A stretch of 6,804 nucleotides of DNA from positions 1 to 6,804 of the forward strand of contig CANQSE010000107.1 in assembly GCA_947626405.1 (NCBI GenBank), written 5' to 3'. The notes below the pieces were generated by a model, which ran no database searches, was not told where the DNA came from, and saw only the letters and a program-made list of their open reading frames with translations. Source of the stretch: an uncultured Acetatifactor sp. GTDB lineage: Bacteria > Bacillota > Clostridia > Lachnospirales > Lachnospiraceae. The position numbers were made by a program, and so were the translations under genes. How positions within the stretch are numbered: position 1 is the stretch's first letter; every line of letters starts with the position of its first letter. Shown piece by piece: positions 1 to 6,208 of the stretch.

Positions 1-746
1 TCTCTGGCATAATTTGAAATCTCGTATCGCTTATATCCCGCCTGAGCGAGCAGCCGCTTAGTCTCATGATACATGGCGCGGTCGGTATCTTCGTCGGGCA
101 GGCAAAGGCGGCCCTGACGCGCCATCTCATAAAACGGCGTCCCTTCCTCCAGTATCAGGCTGTACGCCGAGATATGCTCCGGCGCCGGATTAAGACCAAT
201 GACCGACCTCAGAGTTTTTTTATATCCCTCAAGACTCTGCCCCGGCAGAGCACTCATAATATCAACATTGACATTTTCAAAACCCGCAAGTCTCGCATTT
301 TCATAGCAGTCCAGAAACTGCCGCCATGTGTGGATCCTTCCAAGCGCTCTCAGTTCACCGTCGTCCGCAGACTGCAGACCAATGCTTATCCTGTTAATCC
401 CTGCCGCCCGCAGTCTCAAAAGCTTTTCCCTATCCGCCGTCCCCGGGTTGACTTCTATAGTCAATTCAGCGTCGTCAGAAAGCGTAAAGCCTTCCCTTAC
501 GACACCCATAAGCTCCTCTAGTTCGCAGATATCCGCAAGCGACGGCGTTCCGCCGCCTATAAAAACCGAGATGACGGTGTCGTCCCTGCACGCCTCTGCC
601 CTGCTTTTGGCCTCTCTGATAAGCGCCTGCATGTACTGACTTTTTTCATCACTATTTCCCGGAAATGAAAGGAAGTCGCAGTAAAGGCATTTTCTTACGC
701 AGAAAGGAATATGAAAATATAATTCCAGCTCTCTATTTTCCGTCAT
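1..746 (-). CDS. hemW: HemW, radical-SAM haem chaperone (HemN-like), C-terminus cut by window edge
   Basis: Reading leftwards from ATG at 744-746, the frame stays open for 248 codons to the window edge; the family is usually about 380 residues, so roughly the last third is missing. Visible landmarks are the radical-SAM cluster C16-x3-C20-x2-C23 followed by D24-F25, GGGTPS at 64-69, EVNP at 98-101, RISIGLQS at 119-126, LGRIHT at 135-140, [11 protein letters not shown] at 160-170 and YEISNYAR at 241-248. Phe after CxxxCxxCD, where true HemN coproporphyrinogen oxidases have a fourth Cys, is the HemW signature. Known family role: binds haem and an iron-sulfur cluster and delivers haem to acceptor proteins; many genomes mislabel it as oxygen-independent coproporphyrinogen III oxidase. 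The start overlaps the last 14 bases of lepA and has only a weak ribosome binding site, which suggests translational coupling. Adjacency to lepA matches Bacillus synteny. The original annotation track did not list this gene because it has no stop in the window. Confidence 0.95.
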   Translation of the reverse strand, partial: MTENRELELYFHIPFCVRKCLYCDFLSFPGNSDEKSQYMQALIREAKSRAEACRDDTVISVFIGGGTPSLADICELEELMGVVREGFTLSDDAELTIEVNPGTADREKLLRLRAAGINRISIGLQSADDGELRALGRIHTWRQFLDCYENARLAGFENVNVDIMSALPGQSLEGYKKTLRSVIGLNPAPEHISAYSLILEEGTPFYEMARQGRLCLPDEDTDRAMYHETKRLLAQAGYKRYEISNYAR

Positions 747-2550
747 CCAGCTTCAACACGCTCATAAACGCTTTCTGAGGGATCTCCACGCTGCCTATCT
801 GGCGCATGCGCTTCTTTCCCTCCTTTTGCTTCTCCAGCAGCTTCTTCTTTCTGGTTATGTCACCGCCATAGCACTTTGCAAGCACATCCTTGCGCATAGC
901 CTTCACCGTCTCGCGCGCGATGATTTTTCCTCCGACCGCGGCCTGGATGGGAATCTCAAAAAGGTGCCTCGGGATCTCATCTTTGAGCTTTTCGCACATT
1001 TTCCGTCCTCTCTCATATGCCGAGTCAGCATGGACTATAAACGACAGGGCGTCCACTTCCTCCCTGTTTATGAGGATGTCAAGCTTCACAAGCTTCGACG
1101 GTTCATAGCCTTTTATGTCATAGTCAAACGATGCGTATCCCCTCGAGCGCGACTTCAGCGCGTCGAAGAAATCGTATATGATCTCGTTTAGAGGAAGTTC
1201 ATATTTAAGCAGGGCCCTTGTGCCCTCAATATATTCCATGCCGAGGTAACGTCCCCTTCTTTCCTGGCACAGTTCCATGATGGAGCCTATATATTCGCTT
1301 GTAACCATTATCTCAGCGCTTACAATGGGCTCCTCCATATGCTCTATTGTGGAGGGGTCGGGCAGGTTGGAAGGATTTGTAAGCTCGATTACCTCCCCGT
1401 CCGTCTTAAACACCTTATATACAACGCCCGGCGCGGTAGTCACAAGATCAAGGTTGTATTCCCGCTCCAGACGCTCCTGGACGATCTCCAGGTGGAGCAG
1501 CCCGAGAAAGCCGCAGCGGAAACCGAAGCCCAGCGCAACCGACGTCTCAGGCTCATAGTTAAGAGCGGCATCGTTTAACTGAAGCTTTTCCAGCGCATCC
1601 CTCAGATCCGGATATTTTGCGCCGTCGGCAGGGTACATGCCGCAATAGACCATCGACTGCACCTTTTTATAGCCGGGAAGCGGCTGGGCGCACGGGTTGT
1701 CCGCATCCGTCACCGTATCACCAACGGCGGTGTCCTTTACGTTTTTTATTGACGCTGTAATGTATCCGACCATTCCCGCGGTAAGCTCCTCGCATGGAAT
1801 GAAACGCCCCGCACCGAAATATCCCACCTCCACAACTTCTTCCTCCGCTTTGGTGGCCATCATTCGGATCCTTGTCCCTTTCTTCACCCTGCCTTCCATT
1901 ATGCGGCAGAAAATAATAACCCCTTTATATGAATCGTATATACAGTCAAATATAAGCGCCTGAAGCGGATTATCGGGATCCCCCGAGGGAGCAGGAATCT
2001 TTTTTACAATCTGCTCGAGCACATCCTCGATTCCGATGCCGTTTTTTGCCGAGATTAAAGGCGCGTCCGAAGCTTCGATGCCGATCACGTCCTCTATCTC
2101 CTCTATGACGCGTTCAGGGTCCGCACTTGGCAGGTCAATCTTGTTTATAACGGGAAAAACATCAAGGTTGTGATCCAGGGCAAGGTATACGTTTGCGAGC
2201 GTCTGAGCCTCTATGCCCTGCGCCGCGTCCACCACCAGCACGGCGCCGTCGCATGCCGCCAGCGACCTGCTGACCTCATAATTAAAGTCAACATGACCGG
2301 GGGTGTCGATCAGGTTGAAAATATATTCGTTTCCGTCCTTGGCCTTATATACTGTCCGCACAGCCTGAGCCTTGATGGTTATTCCTCTCTCCCGTTCAAG
2401 CTCCATGTTGTCGAGCACCTGATCCTGCATCTCCCTGCTGGTCAAAAGTCCGGTCTTTTCTATGATGCGGTCTGCAAGCGTAGACTTGCCGTGATCGATA
2501 TGCGCCACAATACAAAAATTGCGAATTTTGCTCCGATCTGTCTCAGCCAT
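733..2550 (-). CDS. lepA: Elongation factor 4 (LepA), ribosome-associated GTPase
   Basis: Full-length at 605 residues, close to the usual 600. All five GTPase motifs are present: P-loop AHIDHGKST at 16-24, RGIT at 55-58 (G2), DTPGH at 82-86 (G3), NKID at 136-139 (G4) and SAK at 167-169 (G5). EF-G-like domains follow, then the LepA-specific C-terminal domain, which ends near [11 protein letters not shown]. The family acts on the ribosome in the cytoplasm, where it has been linked to back-translocation, to recovery of stalled ribosomes and to 30S assembly; which role dominates is still debated. The ATG start is preceded by GAGGAAG with GAGG eight bases upstream, a good ribosome binding site. 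The gene has its own promoter (2612-2640) and overlaps hemW by 14 bases, so the two probably form one operon separate from the spoIIP sporulation unit. No missing residues or frameshifts are seen. Confidence 0.98.
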   Translation of the reverse strand: MAETDRSKIRNFCIVAHIDHGKSTLADRIIEKTGLLTSREMQDQVLDNMELERERGITIKAQAVRTVYKAKDGNEYIFNLIDTPGHVDFNYEVSRSLAACDGAVLVVDAAQGIEAQTLANVYLALDHNLDVFPVINKIDLPSADPERVIEEIEDVIGIEASDAPLISAKNGIGIEDVLEQIVKKIPAPSGDPDNPLQALIFDCIYDSYKGVIIFCRIMEGRVKKGTRIRMMATKAEEEVVEVGYFGAGRFIPCEELTAGMVGYITASIKNVKDTAVGDTVTDADNPCAQPLPGYKKVQSMVYCGMYPADGAKYPDLRDALEKLQLNDAALNYEPETSVALGFGFRCGFLGLLHLEIVQERLEREYNLDLVTTAPGVVYKVFKTDGEVIELTNPSNLPDPSTIEHMEEPIVSAEIMVTSEYIGSIMELCQERRGRYLGMEYIEGTRALLKYELPLNEIIYDFFDALKSRSRGYASFDYDIKGYEPSKLVKLDILINREEVDALSFIVHADSAYERGRKMCEKLKDEIPRHLFEIPIQAAVGGKIIARETVKAMRKDVLAKCYGGDITRKKKLLEKQKEGKKRMRQIGSVEIPQKAFMSVLKLDDGK

Positions 2551-2611
2551 TTAAGCTTCCTCGTTTCTCCTCTGATTTTGCCGCCGCCTGATCTCTTGCG
2601 GGACCAGGGTA

Positions 2612-2640
2612 ATTGTAACAGAATTTGCAGAAGTTGTCCA
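2612..2640 (-). promoter_or_regulatory. SigA-type promoter of lepA-hemW
   Basis: On the minus strand, TGGACA (2635-2640, 5 of 6 to TTGACA) is followed by a 17-base spacer and TACAAT (2612-2617, 5 of 6 to TATAAT). A TG lies one base upstream of the -10, giving an extended -10. This would start transcription near 2605 and leave a leader of about 55 bases before the lepA ATG. It explains how a housekeeping translation factor can be expressed during growth although it sits downstream of sporulation genes. Confidence 0.75.
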
Positions 2641-2657
2641 GCAAAGGAGAAACATAC

Positions 2658-2772
2658 TGCCGACGTGGCAACTGTTCAGCCCCTCCGTCGTATTCAGCCC
2701 GGTACTGCCGATGTTCTCCCGGCAGACCGTGCGTGCACGTCGGCACCTGGCGAGGTATTTTCGAGCCTGGTG
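2658..2772 (-). repeat. Compact cluster of inverted repeats between spoIIP and lepA (possible structured RNA or palindromic element)
   Basis: Three stems can be drawn. First, CACCTGGC at 2744-2751 pairs with GCCTGGTG at 2765-2772 with one mismatch and a 13-base loop. Second, TGCCGACGTG at 2658-2667 is a perfect 10-base inverted repeat of CACGTCGGCA at 2736-2745. Third, nested inside it, GGTACTGCCG at 2701-2710 pairs with CGGCAGACC at 2720-2728 with one bulged base. TTCAGCCC is also directly repeated at 2675-2682 and 2693-2700. The cluster lies just after the spoIIP stop and 17 bases upstream of the lepA -35. No stem is followed by a proper T-run, so a classical terminator is doubtful. It may be a 3' end structure of the spoIIP message, a small RNA, or an interspersed palindromic repeat. 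The first and second stems share two bases, so they compete slightly. Confidence 0.5.
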
Positions 2773-2800
2773 TCCGTTACGTGCTAAGCCCTGTCAATCT

Positions 2801-4123
2801 CTACTCCCCCGACAGCACAAGGTCGAGTATGTGCGCAAGGGGATCGCACGCGTTGAGCGCTTCCTCCAAAGTATTGTTCTGTGCCCCCAGCTCTATAAGC
2901 AGGCTTCTGGGTCTTAAGTGCATGTTATAGCGGTATCCTTTAAGATAAATCCTCCGCGTAAGGCCCGGATAATATTCAGCCGCCTTTAGCTGCATCTGAA
3001 ATGAAAATGCGAGATTGGCTTCCAGATTTTCATTGTAGAGATAAGCTATTTCTCCCGTAGTCCTGGTGCGGCTCAGGCCGTTAAAAAACATAAATTTTGC
3101 CGTCGGCCTCCCGTCAATATCCGTCACAAGCCGCGTACCTTCCGGCACCTCGTCTCTGTGAAGATCAATTACAACCTGCACAGACGGGTTCTCCTCAAGA
3201 ACGCGCTCAATACCCGGCAGAGCCTTTGCGTATGCGTCCCCTCTGCCGTCTATGTCATACTCCTCCGTGTGATGAATCACCTTATAACCGTATGTATCCT
3301 CCAATATTCTGGCAAGCCTTTCACCCGCCGCCTGTATGTTGGTGGAATCGTCTCCCTGTACGGAATCGGCAAAGCCTTCCTGGGAATGTGTGTGATAAAT
3401 CAATATCTGCGGGCCCGATCCGCTTTTGTCTATTGTCAAATCCTCCGCGGCCATCCTGGCGGCATTAAGCTGTCCGCTGTCCGCCATGGTATTTGGATCA
3501 ACCGTGTAAAATTCCTTAAGCAGATCCTCGTAGTCGCCAAACGCCCCCACATCGACCTGCGCCTGTTTTACATGCGGCACAAAATCCGTGACATATTTTT
3601 CCGATGCGGAATACGCCGCCTCATTCTCCCGTCTGAACAGATCAATAAGCCCGTCGTCCTGCGGCACGTTTCCTGAGTCCTGCTGCCCGTCCCCCGTACT
3701 GACGGTCCCATCCGGTGCCTCATCCGCAGGCTCTGCGCCATACTCTCCGATTAATCCCTCGTCCGCCTCTGCAAGAAGGATCTCCCTTACTTCCCCGCCG
3801 AAAGAGCCTCCCGCCATGTCCTTGGTAATATATCCGTAAAAAGGAAGGATACTGTCGATCTGCTTCTTAAGGATCCAGGAGGTCTCATCGTCTCCCTGAA
3901 GGGTATACGCCAGACCCGGCATATAGGTGTCGTACATCATTTTTTTGGCCGTGCCGGCCCACTCCTGTAAAAACGCCGTTCCCAGAGGCTCCTGAGCCGA
4001 AGCCAAGTCCCCTCCTGCCATTGTTCCATCCACGGTCATTCTCAGGATTAGCAGCAGAAATGCCGCTGCAGCCAGTCGTCCGGCAAAAACCGTGCCTTTT
4101 GTTTTCCTGCTTACGGCAAACAC
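2801..4123 (-). CDS. spoIIP: Stage II sporulation protein P, engulfment cell-wall hydrolase
   Basis: 440 residues. An N-terminal positively charged stretch is followed by a hydrophobic segment (about 16-28), a membrane anchor that places the rest outside the cytoplasm. Residues about 115-168 are an acidic, Gly/Asp/Glu-rich linker of low complexity. The catalytic SpoIIP domain follows: LIYHTHSQEGF at 241-251, VVIDLHRDE at 317-325 and YNMHLRPRSLLIELGAQNNT at 399-418. H244, H246, E249, H322 and E411 are the likely metal or catalytic residues, by position in the family motifs. Known role: amidase and endopeptidase that works with SpoIID and SpoIIM to thin septal peptidoglycan and drive engulfment of the forespore. 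The start is GTG at 4121-4123; no in-frame ATG lies between it and an upstream stop, and later Met codons would remove the anchor. The ribosome binding site is purine-rich (GGGAAGGGAA) but unusually close. It lies 52 bases after gpr, as in Bacillus. Confidence 0.95.
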   Translation of the reverse strand: MFAVSRKTKGTVFAGRLAAAAFLLLILRMTVDGTMAGGDLASAQEPLGTAFLQEWAGTAKKMMYDTYMPGLAYTLQGDDETSWILKKQIDSILPFYGYITKDMAGGSFGGEVREILLAEADEGLIGEYGAEPADEAPDGTVSTGDGQQDSGNVPQDDGLIDLFRRENEAAYSASEKYVTDFVPHVKQAQVDVGAFGDYEDLLKEFYTVDPNTMADSGQLNAARMAAEDLTIDKSGSGPQILIYHTHSQEGFADSVQGDDSTNIQAAGERLARILEDTYGYKVIHHTEEYDIDGRGDAYAKALPGIERVLEENPSVQVVIDLHRDEVPEGTRLVTDIDGRPTAKFMFFNGLSRTRTTGEIAYLYNENLEANLAFSFQMQLKAAEYYPGLTRRIYLKGYRYNMHLRPRSLLIELGAQNNTLEEALNACDPLAHILDLVLSGE

Positions 4124-4157
4124 TTCCCTTCCCGTATGTCGGTTACAGACTCCTTTT

Positions 4158-4165
4158 ATTATATG
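4158..4165 (-). promoter_or_regulatory. SigE-like -10 element upstream of spoIIP
   Basis: The minus strand reads CATATAAT here, 7 of 8 to the SigE -10 CATACAAT, in the short gap between gpr and spoIIP. In B. subtilis spoIIP is transcribed in the mother cell by SigE, while gpr is a forespore gene, so a separate promoter in this position is expected. I see no convincing SigE -35 about 14 bases further upstream, where the sequence runs through the end of gpr, so the assignment is tentative. The hexamer TATAAT could equally be read by SigA. Confidence 0.35.
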
Positions 4166-4175
4166 ACCGGCACTG

Positions 4176-5096
4176 TCAGTCCATGCGCATTTCCAGAGCC
4201 ATGTTAATCCCCTCGGAAACTGTGTAGCTTACGCGTTTTATCACGGCGTCTATGTCTTTTCCGGTCATATACATATTGTTAAGCTCCGGAAAATTCAACT
4301 GCTGCTTCCCCACCAGCTTCACCGCGTCCACTTCCTTTTCCTCCTCCAGCAGCTTTTCCAGCGCATCCGCCACAATTGTTGCGGCGTCAACCACCGTGGG
4401 GACCCCTATGGCGATCACAGGTACTCCGAGACTTTCCCTGGTAAGCGCATTTCTGTGGTTGCCCACGCCCGAGCCCGGCTGTATACCTGTGTTTGTTATC
4501 TGGATTGTGCGGTTTAAACGCTTTGTGCTCCTGGCCGCCAGAGCATCTATGACGATCAGGACATCCGGAGCCGTCTCGGACACCACGCCCTTTACGATCT
4601 CCGCAGTCTCCATGCCGGTCTTTGCCATAACGCCAGGCTCCAGCGCACTCACAAGGTTTATCTTGTCACAGTTGTAAGCCGCTTTTCCGTATTCCTTTAC
4701 AATGTGACGGGTGATGCAGAGATTGTCCACCGCCTGCGGGCCAAGTGAATCCGCCGTCACCTCGCGGTTTCCAAGCCCAACCACCATGACAGACTGTTCC
4801 TCTCCTGCCCCGGGCAGCAGTCCCGTGAGCTCCTCCGCAAGGCATTTTGAAATTTCCCTGTGGTAGTCGTCGTCCGGCTCTACCATTGCGGGAGCTTCCA
4901 TTGTAACGTAAATGCCCACGGGCTTTCCCATTGCCTTTGCGGCGTTTTTCGTGTCGATCATCACCTTTGTGACTCTCACATCGTCCTTTTCCCTGTAGTA
5001 TTCCTCTACCCGTACTCCCCTCAGCTCGCTTTCAGCCTCGTTTATGCTCTCTCTGGCTTCAAGCGCAAGGTCCGTCCGCACCTGAAAATTTCCCAT
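4176..5096 (-). CDS. gpr: Germination protease GPR (spore protease, family A25)
   Basis: 306 residues, shorter than the 368 or so of Bacillus GPR. Known role: made as a zymogen in the forespore, activated late in sporulation by self-cleavage, then degrades DNA-protecting small acid-soluble spore proteins at germination to release amino acids. VRTDLALE at 6-13 matches the autoprocessing site; cleavage by analogy falls between D9 and L10, giving a propeptide of only nine residues. The conserved core includes VVGLGN at 105-110, TADSLGPQAVDNL at 114-126, EPGVMAKTGMET at 153-164, VIDALAARS at 182-190, GIQPGSGVGN at 204-213 and GVPTVVDA at 231-238. D116 and D184 align with the two aspartates reported essential in the B. 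megaterium enzyme (D127 and D193). The missing length is mostly a C-terminal insertion found in Bacillus. AAAGGCGAGG precedes the ATG. It leads the gpr-spoIIP pair and is divergent from rpsT. Confidence 0.96.
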   Translation of the reverse strand: MGNFQVRTDLALEARESINEAESELRGVRVEEYYREKDDVRVTKVMIDTKNAAKAMGKPVGIYVTMEAPAMVEPDDDYHREISKCLAEELTGLLPGAGEEQSVMVVGLGNREVTADSLGPQAVDNLCITRHIVKEYGKAAYNCDKINLVSALEPGVMAKTGMETAEIVKGVVSETAPDVLIVIDALAARSTKRLNRTIQITNTGIQPGSGVGNHRNALTRESLGVPVIAIGVPTVVDAATIVADALEKLLEEEKEVDAVKLVGKQQLNFPELNNMYMTGKDIDAVIKRVSYTVSEGINMALEMRMD

Positions 5097-5164
5097 GGTT
5101 CCTCGCCTTTCCCCGCAGGGTCACATTATTTTTCTGCAATAACAGTTTTCTCAAAAAAATGACG

Positions 5165-5195
5165 GATTATGTATTGACAAACCCCGAAATATTTA
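5165..5195 (-). promoter_or_regulatory. Candidate forespore (SigF/SigG-like) promoter of gpr
   Basis: On the minus strand TAAATA (5190-5195) is followed, after 18 bases, by CATAATC (5165-5171). This resembles the SigG pattern of a TGAATA-type -35 and a CATACTA-type -10 at the right spacing, but with mismatches in both boxes. Transcription would start near 5158, about 60 bases before the gpr ATG. Bacillus gpr is read by SigF and SigG, so a promoter of this type is expected somewhere in this gap; this is the best match I see. Confidence 0.35.
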
Positions 5196-5202
5196 ATACA
5201 CT
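5174..5202 (+). promoter_or_regulatory. SigA-type promoter of rpsT
   Basis: A perfect TTGACA at 5174-5179 is followed by a 17-base spacer and TACACT at 5197-5202 (4 of 6 to TATAAT). Transcription would begin near 5209, five bases before the leader hairpin. A closer -10 match, TACAAT at 5202-5207, has a 22-base spacer and is therefore less likely to pair with this -35. Confidence 0.65.
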
Positions 5203-5213
5203 ACAATAGTATG

Positions 5214-5247
5214 TTTGCCTTAGTTCTCCGTGTCTGGCTGAGGTAAA
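5214..5247 (+). promoter_or_regulatory. rpsT leader hairpin with loop complementary to the Shine-Dalgarno region
   Basis: TTTGCCTTAG at 5214-5223 pairs with CTGAGGTAAA at 5238-5247 as a ten-pair RNA stem that includes two G-U pairs. The 14-base loop contains TCTCCGT (5225-5231), which can pair with ATGGAGG (5274-5280) at the rpsT ribosome binding site through seven pairs, two of them G-U. That would form a pseudoknot masking the ribosome binding site. Many ribosomal protein genes are regulated by such leader structures; here the control is inferred, not shown. Confidence 0.45.
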
Positions 5248-5275
5248 AAGTGTAAAAAATCAGATTATATAAGAT

Positions 5276-5280
5276 GGAGG
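5276..5280 (+). promoter_or_regulatory. Ribosome binding site that fixes the TTG start of rpsT
   Basis: GGAGG lies eight bases upstream of the TTG at 5289-5291, ideal spacing. An in-frame ATG at 5274-5276 overlaps this site and has no binding site of its own, so it is not the start. Confidence 0.85.
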
Positions 5281-5288
5281 TGTACGAC

Positions 5289-5552
5289 TTGGCTAACATT
5301 AAATCCGCAAAGAAGCGAATCCTGGTAAACCGCACGAAGGCCGAAAGGAACAAGGCGATCAGGTCCGGCGTGAAAACGGCTATAAAGAAGGTGTTTGCCG
5401 CTGTGGAATCCGGCGACAAGGCTGCGGCCGCGGCTCAGCTTGCCAGTGCCACAAAGACTATTGAGATGGCATGCAGCAAGGGCGTTTATCACAAGAACAA
5501 TGCCGCACGTAAGGTTTCCCGTATAAGCAAAGCTGTAAATAATATGGCCTGA
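5289..5552 (+). CDS. rpsT: 30S ribosomal protein S20
   Basis: 87 residues from the TTG start, beginning MANIKSAKKRI, the standard S20 N-terminus, and matching the usual 85-90 residue length. It is lysine- and arginine-rich and helical, with a conserved C-terminal stretch KGVYHKNNAARKVSRI. S20 binds 16S rRNA directly in the body of the small subunit and is a primary binder in 30S assembly. An ATG 15 bases upstream in frame would add MEVYD, which is not family-like and overlaps the ribosome binding site. E. coli rpsT also starts with UUG, and there the weak codon takes part in autogenous control. This is the only plus-strand gene in the window; it has its own promoter and ends in a strong terminator, so it is monocistronic. 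Confidence 0.96.
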   Translation: MANIKSAKKRILVNRTKAERNKAIRSGVKTAIKKVFAAVESGDKAAAAAQLASATKTIEMACSKGVYHKNNAARKVSRISKAVNNMA

Positions 5553-5573
5553 ATCCAGGCATAAAAAAAGAAT

Positions 5574-5608
5574 AAGAGCGCCTGTCCCGTCATACAGGCG
5601 CTCTTTTT
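5574..5608. terminator. Bidirectional intrinsic terminator between rpsT and the convergent membrane protein gene
   Basis: A perfect 12-base stem (5574-5585 with 5594-5605) encloses an eight-base loop. On the plus strand it runs directly into a T-run (5604-5609), making a strong terminator for rpsT. On the minus strand the T-rich tract (5562-5569) lies a few bases beyond the stem, so it probably also ends the convergent gene, whose stop is at 5614. Confidence 0.92.
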
Positions 5609-5613
5609 TGCGT

Positions 5614-6129
5614 CTATTTTTCCCTTGAGCCTGATGGCTTTAAATAACGCTCCAAAAGCCTGCACAGACGGCAGAGCGTAAACAAAACGGCGCATACCAG
5701 AAGCGGGACATATCTCTGCGCAATGCCTCCCACCAGAAACAGCGGCGCCGGCATTACTGAAATGACCGCTTCAAGCGCTTCCGGCGGACGCGTCCGCTTT
5801 TTGCCCCCTTTTTTCTCAGCAGATTTTCCAACGGCGGTTATTATAAAAAATACGATCCACAGAATCCAGTTTATCAGAATGATCGCCGCGCTCCCCACTA
5901 TCCACCAGAGAAATTCTTCCAGACTGTAAAAACCCCATTTTCTGCGTGAAAACCATAAAACCATAAGGACAAGCGAGCAGGCTTCACTCAGCCTGTCGGC
6001 TCCCGCAAGCAGCTTTCTATCGTTTTTTGCACGTCCGGACGGTCTGATAAACAGATAAACCACGTTCGGAATAAAAAACAGAGCTATATATATGGCGCCA
6101 AACAGGCTCCCTAAAGTTATTATCTTCAT
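5614..6129 (-). CDS. Hypothetical membrane protein with about five transmembrane segments
   Basis: I do not recognise the family. From ATG at 6127-6129 it has 171 residues. Hydrophobic segments lie at about 6-28, 48-60, 73-100 (long, Trp-rich: FLWW, INWILWIVFF), 120-137 and 140-156. Basic loops lie at about 29-40 and 101-115 (KSAEKKGGKKRTR), the second consistent with the cytoplasmic side under the positive-inside rule. No catalytic motif, metal site or signal peptide cleavage site is visible. The start was chosen because GGTGGAG sits six bases before this ATG; a TTG at 6151-6153 gives eight more residues but lacks a binding site and falls at the edge of the terminator hairpin. It is preceded by the tpiA terminator, so expression may come from read-through or from a promoter I cannot identify. 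Convergent with rpsT. Real gene status is supported by the open frame, the coherent membrane pattern and the good ribosome binding site. Confidence 0.75.
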   Translation of the reverse strand: MKIITLGSLFGAIYIALFFIPNVVYLFIRPSGRAKNDRKLLAGADRLSEACSLVLMVLWFSRRKWGFYSLEEFLWWIVGSAAIILINWILWIVFFIITAVGKSAEKKGGKKRTRPPEALEAVISVMPAPLFLVGGIAQRYVPLLVCAVLFTLCRLCRLLERYLKPSGSREK

Positions 6130-6148
6130 TTTCCGCTCCACCCTGAAA

Positions 6149-6196
6149 CACAAAAGGGACTCCGATACCCTTTACGGCTGCATCCTCGGAGTCCCT
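6149..6196 (-). terminator. Intrinsic terminator downstream of tpiA
   Basis: A perfect 11-base stem, AGGGACTCCGA at 6155-6165 with TCGGAGTCCCT at 6186-6196, begins 12 bases after the tpiA stop. Read on the minus strand it is followed by TTTTGTGTTT. The 20-base loop is large for a terminator and the T-run is interrupted, so termination may be partial, allowing some read-through into the membrane protein gene that starts 26 bases beyond. Confidence 0.75.
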
Positions 6197-6208
6197 CTCA
6201 GGAGTTTT

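Noticed and set aside
66..639. Plus-strand open frames of 151 and 103 codons
   Set aside because: They lie antisense to hemW, whose radical-SAM motifs are unmistakable; the translated products show no family features.
2543..2746. Minus-strand 67-codon frame ending over the lepA start
   Set aside because: GTG start without a ribosome binding site; it runs through the lepA promoter and the inverted-repeat cluster, and the product has no recognisable feature.
2170..2787. Plus-strand open frame of 205 codons crossing the lepA start and the intergenic gap
   Set aside because: Antisense to the N-terminal GTPase domain of lepA, with no ribosome binding site and an arginine/cysteine-rich composition typical of a shadow frame.
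5274..5288. ATG at 5274 as the start of rpsT
   Set aside because: It overlaps the GGAGG that serves the TTG at 5289; S20 proteins begin MANIKSAKKR, which matches the TTG start.
5201..5492. Minus-strand frames of 72 and 75 codons antisense to rpsT
   Set aside because: Fully explained as shadows of the S20 gene and its leader; no ribosome binding site or family features.
5547..5560. Small hairpin GCCTG-AATC-CAGGC at the rpsT stop, followed by an A-run
   Set aside because: Five-base stem followed by A rather than T on the coding strand; the strong terminator is the next hairpin.
6130..6153. TTG at 6151-6153 as start of the membrane protein
   Set aside because: No ribosome binding site and it falls in the tpiA terminator tail; ATG at 6127-6129 has GGTGGAG at ideal spacing.
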